A stretch of 64,000 nt of DNA from Symsagittifera roscoffensis (lineage: Eukaryota; Xenacoelomorpha; Acoela; Convolutidae), in contig NC_087068.1 of assembly GCF_963678635.1 (NCBI RefSeq), forward strand, positions 1,428,001 to 1,492,000. Direction: 5' to 3'. Position numbers and translations under genes: made by a program. Below, piece by piece: positions 20,142-32,438 of the stretch; position 1 is the first letter of the stretch; each line of letters opens with the position of its first letter. Under the pieces are notes generated by a model, which saw only the letters and a list, made by a program, of their open reading frames with translations, did not search any database and was not told the DNA's origin.

Positions 20142-23100
20142 CTAGAGCAAAAATAACAAGTGAGGCTGGGGTGCAAATTGGAAACCGAAAAGCGCATAAA
20201 TTATACTCTTGGCGTACTGTCTCCACTTGGAAACACGTTGGCCCAATTTTGCTGTTTGAAAAATACACAGTCCTCAGCCTTAACATTCTCCTCCAATACG
20301 ATTCATTTATACGCTGCTAGACCGCTACAAGGTCAAAGTGGGATGCTCGTAGACTGGACACCAAAATAAAGCTATAAAACATGCTAGTTGATATATTTTA
20401 CATTTTTATAATTTCAAACTTTTTTGCTAGTCCAGCGAGTGCGTACAAACAGAGCCGCATTCCGATGGAACAAAGAAAATCAAAAACTTCTGGTTAAAGG
20501 AATTAGCTACAAAAATCAGAGCCAACTGGCAGTTGGAAAAAAGTAATCAATGCAAGGAAACTGAAAAAAAAACCGATTTGTTTCGTTTGAATGTCGAGAA
20601 AAAAATGGCCTCAAAGCTCTTTGAATTTGTAAAAGAATTCAAGATGGACACTTTTTTGTTAAAATTAACCCAATTTAAGAACTTGATCGATAAGTAAAAC
20701 TTTTGTTTCGATGGGAAATCTGATAATTAAATTCCATTTTCGAAATTAAAAGCCGATCACGTTTTTCGTGACCTTTACAATTTTGTTGTTCGATAGCGGA
20801 GTTGGCCTTCATTTTAACAAAAGAAATGCTCTGAACTTGAAAAAAAAATACAATTCGAAACCGCGAAAAATCAAAATTGAGCGTGAATAAATTTTAGACT
20901 TTTTACTGCAAAAAATCAGAAAGACCTATATATGAGTACTCACTACGTTTATTACTCTTGAAAATAGTCAACAGACAGTTGGAAAAGAGTGAAACATACA
21001 CACGCGCATAAAACATACACACGCGCATAGAAAAATCGCTAGTCAAAAGACGCAATATGAGGACATGAGGCCGATTTATTATAGACAAACCTATCAAGCG
21101 TAAAAAAGGGAAAAAAAGAAAAAAAAACAAAGCCGAAACGACTCAGAAGTTTTTAAAATCGAAGAAAAGAAATATACTAAGTCAATGCTAGTAAAATAAC
21201 AAATATAACTGACACAGTTGAAAAAGAGTCAATGAACGCAAGAAAACAGAAACAAAAATGACCTATTTTTTTGGCCATAACTCATTTTTGATTTTCCAGA
21301 CGAATTTATGATAGCAACTTCTTCGAAAAAAAAACTCATTTGACAAAACTAGATCAATATGTATAAATTTTATTTCGCTGGGAAATCTGATTATAAAATT
21401 ACATTTCGAAACTAGAAATCAAATCATATTTTTCGTGACCGCTGTTCGATACTGGAGTTTTCATTCCTTTTACACAGAGGCGAAGTTACTGTAATAACCA
21501 ATCAGAATCAAGGTAAGAAAACAAACTTACGAAATAAATATTTTTTTTATTGATTTATTTCTTCCATGTCTCGATTCTGATTGGTTAAAACAGTATTTGT
21601 ATGCTTACTGAAGAGTATGAATACGCGGTCGTCTGAATACCGCTACGTAACCTATCTATGGTTAGGACGTCAAATGTGCTAGAGACAAGCAACACCGCAC
21701 GGAAGAAGCTAACAAAATCAAAAAGATCAAACCTCAGAAATCACAAACACGAGGTAATTAGGACATTGAAGAACAATTACACCGGTATTGCAAATATAGA
21801 CATACAGAGATAGAGAATTTTGTCGATCGTACTAAAGCAGCAGGAAATCAAAAATGAGAGCTGAGCTTGAGAAACAAACCCTCAGTAACAGAATCGGAAA
21901 AAAACTCGGTAGTTAGATGCAGCTTAAGACGTGACCCACCAAGAAAAATGGTTGCAATTGCGACAAGAAGAATTCCGAAACCAATGAGAAAAGCAACTGA
22001 TAAAAACCTCTAAATCTAGCACTGAAACACTTCAAAGAAGTATGGAATAACTGTTAAAATAAGTGAAATGGTTAAATAAACAGATCAGATAAAAAATGAC
22101 GTCTAAGCACTCCCGTTAGACCTCACTTGACAGGAAAAATTTTAATGCACAGTAAAAAAGTAGGCTTAATTAACGCCAAATCATTTTCCGCTTAAGCAGG
22201 CATGTATTCCCTCTCTCTGTGTTCAGTGTGGGTTCTGTTTTGACATACTAATATCTATTGCTATGACTATCTACAAAAATTTCGGGGGCTTGGAATGATT
22301 GGTCTTTTTCAAATAATTACTGATTTCATTGCCGTCGATAAGTGTTACATGTAACGCTTCCGATGGAAGTAGAGTCTTGCTTAAAAGTTTTTGTTGAGTA
22401 TCATATTTCTCGATGTTGCCGATGAAAACATCTCGTTCTCAGCTGGATATAACGCAACTTTTTGCCATTTCTGAGGGCCCCAAAAATTGTTCAAAAAGTT
22501 TTCTGTTTTATTTCGTGTTGAGTATCTTGTGTTTGTCGAGATTAAACAGAAAAAATCTTTTCAGAAGTCGCATAGCGCTTGTCACTTTTCGAAGTAGAGA
22601 TGTAACAGTAGCAATCAAACAAACAACCATGAAGCAATTCAGAATAAAAAGCCAGTGATTTCGTTGATCCAGCAGAAAACTTGGCATAAAAATCAATAAA
22701 ATTGCTCGTATCAGGGCGAAGCCCTGAATGTTCCGACTGACTTTTTGAGTCTATGGAGCAGTAATAATAAAAAAAAGTCGAATGTAATAAAAAAGACGGT
22801 TTTTTTAAATTTGAAAATTTCTGTAAAAACTTAACCCTCCACACGCAATTCAAAGTACAAAGTGATAGACTTCGCTCCTAGTAATGTTCTACAAACTTCC
22901 TTTAACCAATTTGGAACGATTTCTAAGACGGATGAAATCTTCACTTACACGTTAATAGCGCGATTTATATCGCGCATTAGTTGTCCGAAATTGGCCAACA
23001 TCGCAATCTTTAAACCCCCGTAACTTTACGGAAAATGCTCAAAGGCGAAGTATCAATTCAAATTTAAGCTCAGGACAACAAAACCTCTTGAGTGATATTT

Positions 23101-26100
23101 AAAAGTTTCTGTTAAAAATGGCTAGTTAAGAAGTCGAAATTTGTCTGAATAAAAAAACCACCCCGAGCACAATTATTCCTCTACATTCGTTATGAAAGTC
23201 GGAACAATAATAGTTAGCAAAATAAGACGAAATTACTTCAGATTTAATTCATATTGGGTTAATTATATCCAAAAACTTTCAGTGATTATTATTTTTTTTG
23301 AAAATCAACCAGAGTTGAGGGCATATATTTTTTATTTGAAGCTCGAAAGTTAAATTTGAAAAACAAAGCTCGGAAAAATTTGACTTTGAAGCTCATTGAA
23401 CTTCAAAAACAATTTATGACTGGCCGTTTTTGATAAAAATTATTTCAATTTGAGAAAAGTGGATCAATACGGAAAGTTTCTTCCGCTGGGAATTCAAATG
23501 GACGTTCGAAATTAAAAATCGATCGCGCATTTTGATCATTTGGAAAAGGGTCAATGAACGCAAGTAACGAGAAAAAACACGGAATTTCAAAAAAAAAAAT
23601 TGAATGTTGTCCAAAATGGTCCTTGAAACTAGGCCTGTAGAGAGTACAAACCTAACTTTGCGATTAATTTTGTATAGTTAGGTTTACTACTGTATCATAC
23701 TTCTACCAACATGAAAGGGGGAGAGAATGTTAAGCAGATTAAAAGAGTCATTTTTTCGACCATTCAGAATGCAGTTAAATTAGAATTCTCATAACTAAAC
23801 TCCAGTGCTTATTTGCTGTTTTACTTAGAGGCTTAAGATTTTTTGGTAGATACCTTAGGCAGGAGATAATTTTTGAAATCGATTTTTTTTTCGAAAAACT
23901 TCAATTTTCGAACTTCAAAATAAAAAAGAGATGGCATTAAGGCTCTTTGAAATTAAAAACAATTTACGATTGGTATTTTTGATTAAACTAACCCGATTTG
24001 AGAAAACTGAATCAATAGATAAACTTTTATTCCGCTGTGAAATCTGCCAATTAAATTCCACTTTCGAAATTAGAAGTCGATTACATTTTTCAACCGTTGC
24101 CTTTTTGCTGTTCGATAGTGGAGTTTGCCCACCTGTCAACAAAGGAAATAAACTGAACTTTAGAAAAATCATCACAATCTATTTAAGAGACTGAACTTTG
24201 TAACACTAGTAAGAAAACGACATAAAAGCAGCTCTAAAAGAGAAATAGGAAAAAATAAGCCTTGAATAGTACAAAAATTTTGCTGAGGTGGAATCGATTA
24301 CTACGACGCGGAGACTTCGTATTCCATGTCCTCGCATCTAAACACGGACCCTTGACAATGCACTAACACTAGCCACAATTAAAACATCTATATATACTAA
24401 TAAATTGCAAATGGTACTAATTACAAAGAGACCGAATTTTGAAAATAACAAACTTAAGACATCTACAACAACGTTGCACGTAAACAATTGGGACGTTATG
24501 TACAAATTAGGCATTTCAAAAACAATTGCGAGATATATTGAGTTTGAATTTTCTGAAATCGATTTTTTAATTATTACACTGTCGTTTGAAACAGATAGCA
24601 TTTCTCAGTTCATCTGATGAATTAAAAAGGCATCAATTTTGTTAATTTATTACTAATCGAATGTCAAAGCACATGCTATCAAAAAGACTTACAGGTGCCA
24701 ACAAAAGTGGCACCAATACTAGCTACTTAGAAGGTTGACATAGAAGTCGTACTATTACACTACGCACGCAGTGTAAAAAAGCTCGCGGTGCAAGCATGAT
24801 AGTTGGTTCTGTGAATAAATAAGTATGAATTTGGTGCCGAGAAATTTTCAAAAACACAATTAAGCCAAGCTAAGCTAATGCTCAGCCTGTTTTCCAAGAT
24901 TTTTAAGCACAAAAAAATGAATTTTTCACTTTTCGGTATAAAAGTGATAGAGGTCCCCAGAAACTAAACGGGTTCCTACTTTAAGCAGAGTGCCTCAAAA
25001 ATTCAATTTCTTGCTTTGATGGTGTCAATTATAGACTTCAGTATCGAAAAGTTTGCGCTTTTTCAAACACCCCCTTGAATTTCAATTTTAAAAAATTATT
25101 ATAACGTTCGTTGACACAATGTAATCAAAATTTGCAGGGTGAACTACTTAACGATTGTGAACACATTTATTCTTCATACATTTCATCGTGACATCACACA
25201 ATCATAAGACAACTAAGAACAGGGAAAACTGAAATGTGGGGGAAAGTGGAAAAGAGTTTTAAAAAAATGCTCGCTTCAACTTATTTCAATTTAAATAAGT
25301 TTTTCAAAATAAGCGGGGAAACTGGAAGAGACCCATTTAAAACTAAGTAACCCACCCAACTGTCATACTCGCACCTTTTTTTCTTCGGGGAAACATCTAA
25401 AAATGTATCATATTTGTACCACAAACTGGGCTCTTTTCCAGGGGTGCCGGACATCAAGCCGACGGGACTTCTAGCCGAATCGTAAAATTAGGGACTTCAA
25501 GCCGAATAGTTCCTTATAAACTCGTGAAATATGATTAATTTGAAAACTTTTTTGAAGAATTTCTGAAGTTCAAGATCTTTCTTCACAAGTTATTGGCGTT
25601 TTCATAAAATTTAAGCCTCCAAATGATGTTTCGGAAAATTGAAAAGTAAAACATGGTTGAAGGCATTTTTCATGTTTATAATTTATGCATTTCAAAAACC
25701 GGCTGATGTTATTAACGGATGCCAATCACAAGTGGTGCATTGTCATGAATAACGTTTATTATGGACTAAACTTGCCAAATTTTTTTTTGAAAAATAACGT
25801 TTTACAGATGATAAAATAGTGTTTTGAGGTGCTTGTAAAGTTTTAATTTCGGCTTGAAGTCCCTTCGGCTTGAAGTCCCGTCGGCTTATTGCCCTAGACC
25901 CCTTTTCCAGTTCCCCCCTTTCAAATTCAATTTTGAAAAGCTTATTTAACGTTGTCATAATGCAATGAAATTTGGCGTGGTGAACAAATCGACAACTGTG
26001 AACAGATTTGGGCTCTTTTCCAGTCCCCCCCCTTTCAAATTGAATACTGAAAAATCTATTTAACATTGTCACAATGCAATGAAATTTGGCGTGGTGAACA

Positions 26101-29100
26101 AATCGACAATTCTGAACAGATTTGTTCTTCATACTTTACAGCGTAACATCACGCATTTAGCCGTAATAACATGTAAAACAAACATAAAACTCGGTATTTT
26201 GAAAGGGGGAAACTGGAAAAGAGTCACAACTTGTTTATTTGCCGGGGCTGTAAGAAAGAGAATCACGTTACTATGCATTAACAAAACTTCTGACAGGAGT
26301 GGGATTCGAACCCACGCATCCGAAGATACTGCGACCTGAACGCAGCGCCTTAGACCGCTCGGCCATCCTGCCTTACTTACAACACAGAACAACGACTATA
26401 GAATCCAACATTGTTGACAAAGCAACGACTGTTTAGCATGTTAAAATGGTGTATAATTTTGATTGATTAACAATTCTTGGACAGAATCGTCTAAGAGGAG
26501 AGGGGGGCCCAGACTTGGCATAAGTCTGCGGCGCATGGTGCCAGGTAAATCAGACGACAGGACATTAAAACGACAAGACATTTAGACGAAAAATGAGCGT
26601 TAAAACTTGTAAACTGAATTGTTGGAATTTGAGCAAAATCTATATCTCAGAAATACAATGTGGAGTGGAGAATTGCATGTATAGTCAGTCGTCTTAAGGT
26701 CCCATCAAAACGGTTGTCGTCTGAATGTCCTGTCGTTTTATTTGCCAGACACCACCCCGCGGCTCATAATCCGGCATAATTACCGCATAAAAAGCCTAAC
26801 ATTCAAAATCGCAGGAATTTCTCGTGTTGGCAATGTAGTAGTACTGTACGTAGTACCACCTAAAACCAGGCTATCGGTACAACGAGTATTAGATTGTCAA
26901 TATTGGAGCGCGGTCTGTATTTAGACAACCGCGTATTCATAATCGTCAGTAGACAGACAAATACTATAGTATCCAATCAGAATCGAGATGAGGAACCAAA
27001 CTTATGTTTAATTTAGTGTTATTAAATACATAATAATAAGGTTCAGGGCTGTAAAGAAATATATTGTATTGAAATATAGTGGCAATACAAAAAATACAAT
27101 TTTTTATTTTAGACAAAGGAAAAATATATATAATTATTTTATCAGAACAATTATAGCTCAAGGACAACCTTGGCATCAATTTAGATCGCAAAATAGGAGA
27201 CAACTTCAAATATGCTCTGTGCACCTCACTTTACACGTTTACCGTACTTTGTTCACATTTACTGTGTTTTTGGCGATCGTCGAACAGTGGTTTCCTGATT
27301 TTTTTCGTATGTAAATAAATGTCTCTAGAATGTAAAGATCGTGGACGAAATTATCAATAAAGGATTCTATCAAATTTTTTGTCAAAGATATATATGTTAT
27401 ATACGTAAATCAGGGGCGGATCTAGGATTTTCTCGAGTGCGGGGGGCGGATTTTTGAAAAATTTGACCTTTTTTTTAGGTCGATCAAATAGATTTTTCGA
27501 GCTCTCCCAAAGCACGGTTTTGTCCCAGTTTCGGCCAAACTTTTTGCGCCTCAGGCAAAATTTTGAAAAAACAGGCCAAAAAAGGCGTTTTAGGCACTTT
27601 TTGGAAAATTTTGAACGAAAAATTGCGTTTTTTCGGCGCGTGGTCCCCCCTCAAAATTAGTATATTGGCGCCTTTAGAAATTTTTTAGAGTCGGTCGGCC
27701 AAAAATGGATTTCTTAAAAAGTATCAAAGGGGGACCCTTTGGGTCGGCAGGAGGTCGAATCCCTGAGGGGGGTCCCCCCCCCCCCCCCCCCCTTAATCCG
27801 CCCCTGATGTAAATGAGGATCAGACAATTCGGTCATTGGACGACTTATAATTAATTCCTTTCAAATGCACAAAACAAATAAAATTAACAGAACCAAAAGT
27901 ACCTAAACATAATAAAACTTTATGCAACTCATTGTTTCCAAAATTAAAATAGTAGCTAAGCAAAAATCAAACTCAACAAAAAACTGCACAATACTTAAAA
28001 GCTAACCAAGTTACAGGAAAGCAAACAAGAAATTGGGAATTTTACAGGCTGTCAAAAAGGATAACCACCCCTACCACGTACTGGCCACACAGTTAACGCT
28101 GATATTCTTATCAAGCCTTAGACGGGGTAGAGTGCAACCACCTCTCAGGTAATTTGGGTAGTTGATTGAAAGTAATTTGAAACTTAAACTTAAAAAGATA
28201 AACTAATTGCGATTAAAATACTGTCCAACCAGAAACCAGTACCGCGTTCAACGCCTAATTTTTGCAGTTAGATGGTCCATTTACACAACTAACATTGATT
28301 ATTCTTCATTAGTAACTAAATTGAACAACTGGTTGATTACATGTGAATCATTCTCAATGATTCACTTTTAGCAAGTTGACGTAAAAAGGAATTCGTATTA
28401 TCCGAACGCGGAAAAAAGCATCTTTATCTTGACGGTTACACATGTCGTGAAAAAAAACAACTTGAGAACGGTCTCATTAAATTGCAATGTACATTTGGAA
28501 ATTGCAGAGCAGTGGATTATTTGGAGGAACAGCAAGAATTCACCTTAAAAACCAAGCACGCTCATTTGCCGAGCCCCTCAAAAATTCAAGCTTAGAATTC
28601 AAGCATCAATATTTGCCGGTCGGTCGTTTCAAAACTTTTTCTCAAGCGTAATTAACCTGCCTCATTTGCGCTAACTTATTGCATACTTCAGTTGAAATTA
28701 CAGGATCAAAAAATGATAAATTTTGAGGCACTTTATTTACATAAGGGACCCGGTTAGTGTCTTGGCACCCCTCTATGACAGTTGTACCAAGTAGACCAAT
28801 TTAATCCAGTTTTTTTTAAGTTCAAAAACAAAAACGTGATAAAATTACTCAACTTATGAATAATTTATTCATCTCATTGGCAGTATTGATGATTCTTATC
28901 CTTGTTTTGTGTCTTTTTACTTATTCCGCCCAAAATTCTTGGTCTAGCGATTTCGTAAAAATCAATGTATAAATGTAGACAACGCAGCTAATTGGCTTGA
29001 TTATTACAAATGCGATCATTTTAATCAAATCTACTTAACAATCTGCCCCTTTCAAGAAGGGGGAGATTGCTAAATTAGATTGAGTTAGTCAAATTTTCTA

Positions 29101-32100
29101 CCAATCAAGAGGCAGCAAAAATCGAATTCTCAATACAAGCTCTAGTGCTTATTTACTGTTGTTATTTATAGGGGTGGAGACTCTTTAGTTTACACCATAG
29201 TGGAGATTCTTAAGTAGTGGAGTTTTATTCTTAGCCGATTTCTAACAAGGCCGAATTTTGAGCAAAGTGAAGGTGGTCAATTTTTTTCCTAGAGCTACTT
29301 TTTAGATTTTTTTCTTGTCTGGGTAAAACTTTGCAGTTAATTTGAAATAAAATTGAATGATTAATAAAATATTCTCTATTTTTGACCGATTCGGCTTTTT
29401 TCTAAATCGACTTGAAACTGTGAAAAAATAATTTTTTAGATGGTGCTGAAAGTAAAAAAAAAATGGTTCAGAAGGCAAAACAATTCGACCAACATATCAT
29501 TTTTCAAAAACACACGCACCGCACGTTCGGTTTAATAAGAAAATGAGAACATAAGTATTTAAAAATCAGACCCAATTGTTTACAAAACTTAGGAGAAATA
29601 AGTAAAAAGACCCTGCAATTTAAGCGTTATCGTCGCTTACTCTTTACCTTTACGCTTTTCAGACGAAATTGATCGGTACGATGTTTAAAACTGCCCATCC
29701 AAAGACTATAGGCTCCCCAGACATTGCCAACAGACAGTTGCAGAAGATTCAATGAACGCAAGTAAACAGATTTTGAATTCCAAAGAAACAATTGATGCGC
29801 TTAAAGCTCTTTGAATTTCCAGAACAATTTGTGATTGGCACTTTAACATAACCCTTTCGGGATTGTGGATTATGCTGTACCTTACTTAGTGTACCACGCT
29901 ATATTACCGTATAAATATGCCGTGACTGCCAGCTAAGGGGGAAAACCTTGAAATCTAAACATACCTTCACAGATGCAAGTTCACAATTGGACAGCAAGTG
30001 GAACAAAACCAGTCTGTTATCTTCCGTTGCTATGATGACCATCTTACCACGCGTTTCACTTTCTTCCTCTTTCTCCACTTCGCTTAAGCCATTCAAAATT
30101 AATAAAATATCCGAGTCATCAACTCCAATAACATCGATACAAATTATTCCACTTTGAATATTCTTCTTTTTGATCACGTTTCCACCGCCACAGCTCCAAA
30201 GATTCAGAAAGCCGTCTGTGGCAACGGAAGCCACATTTTTACCCCGTCCCACAATTGCGACATCTTCCACTGGTCGCTTGTGACCTTGGAGGCTCCTCGC
30301 ACACTTTCCCGTTTCGCATGACCAGATCCTGAGGTCCAGAGAAGCGGACAGGAGCACTATGCCGGAGGGGAAGAAGGCGAGGGCGTTTATGTCAAATGGG
30401 TGACCTAACTGAAAATAGAGCACATTTTAAATCTTTTCTAAAACAATTTCACCACAAGTTCTGAGCCGACGTTGAGAAAGAATAAACAGCAATTCCAGTC
30501 TTATAACCTCCATCTTTTACAATTAAACCTCTGGCTCGTTTCCTTTTCCCCACCTGCAAAGTTTTTAGAGTAATTTTTTCTGTTCAAACTGTCGGATTGT
30601 TATAAAAGGATTGTCGGTTTGTTATTTGGCATAAGGACTAATTAGGCCATAACAAACATATATGGTCTTCATACTCAACCTTGTAAAACCACTCGTTACA
30701 CCATGAAAGCGATGCTTGTGTTAGGTGTATGTGTGTGTGAGGGGGGAGCGGTTGGGGGGGGGGGGGGGTGGTTTGAGGGTGGGAGAAAGAGCCAAACCTT
30801 GTCACTTGACGGTGAATGACTAAGACGGGACTGATCCAGACAGTGAACTTAAAAGGTAATTATGGGAGACAGAAAAGCAAACAGGGCAGAAGCAAAGAAC
30901 CCAATTAGAAGAAAACTAGCGTGTGACGCACCTCCGGTGCTCCGAATTTTTAACAACTCATAAAATCCGCATATATTGGAAATCCTTTGAGTGAACTCTG
31001 ACAGCACCCAGTGACAAGGTTGGTAATTTCAAAATTTGTAATTTTTTTAATCAAGTTTTTTTCTTAATTCAAATATCGAAAAACCATTAAATTCTGGTAA
31101 GTTTTTTTTATCTTAGTTCTTGGAAAAACTTTAAAATGGCATAAAAAAGTCACCTCTCGGCAACTAAAGGGAAGTGAGCAGTCATATTAGAACACAAGAT
31201 TTGCAATCCCGAGAGTACTCGCATAGTACACTACTAACTTTTTTGAAAACCCATAAAACTTCGTATCTCGAAAAACACATAGACTTAAGCAGTCATACTT
31301 AGAGGCCAGATTCGCAACACCTGCGAAAACTCTGACAGCCCCCAGCTACAAGGTTAGGAACTTCAAACTTGAAAAAAAAAGCTTTCGGTAAAATTTTTGA
31401 AAAAATCACAATCAAGGCCATATCTGGAAAACAAGAAAGATTTGGGAAAACATATTTGAAGGCAAGACTTCCAACCTCTGAGAGTACTCTGACAGCCCCC
31501 ACCTATAGGGTTGTGATTTCCAAAATTTCAAGAAAAAAATTAAATTTATGATTTCTGATAATTTTTTGAAAAAAATTATAAAGAACGGTATATCTCGAAA
31601 ACTAAAAAAATTTGAGCATTCATATTTGGAGGGCTTGGGTTAACTATAGAGATGTGAACGTCAAGTTTTGTTAAACTTTTCATATCTAAGTTCTTTGAAC
31701 GATTGAAAAAAGACATAACAAATGTCGCATCTCGGAACTTAAGAGCATTTGATCAGTCGCATTTGGACGCAAAATTTGCAAACTGGAAGTCGCGAGAGCA
31801 GCCTCGCAGTACGCAACTACAAGGATTGGTTTTTCAAATTTTTTAAGTCCTTATAACTAAGTTTTCTTAATAATTAAAAAGAAATCATAAAACACGTCAT
31901 ATCTCAAAAACTATTTTAGCAGCACATTTTAAGGCAACCCCTGAAAGTGGCAACCCCTGAAAGTACCCTTACAGCACCCAACTACAGGTTTGAGAGTTTC
32001 ATTAATTGTGATTTTTATATTTGAGCTTTATGAAAAATCAAAAAAAAATGTCGTATCTCGTCAACTAAGGATTTGGTTGTTCAAAACTGGAGGCAAACTT

Positions 32101-32315
32101 CGCAGTCCCTGGGAAAACCCTGATAGCATCCCACTATTGTTTTGCTTATTTCAAAATTGATGAAATAATCCTTTAATTCAAACTAGAAAATCGAAAAAAA
32201 TTGCAATGTACGATATAGCTTAAACGTGAAAAAATCCTTTCGTTAAACATGCAAAAATGATACGTTGAAAAAACTTAAACATGGCGAGAAAGTGAAGCCT
32301 GCATTTAAATATATA

Positions 32316-32350
<35 letters not shown>

Positions 32351-32387
32351 CATAGATAGATACATAGATAGATAGATAGATAGATAC

Positions 32388-32438
<51 letters not shown>

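Noticed and set aside
26129-26392. Minus-strand frame containing GWPSGLRRCVQVAVSS
   Set aside because: This is the tRNA-Leu gene translated, a common false protein.
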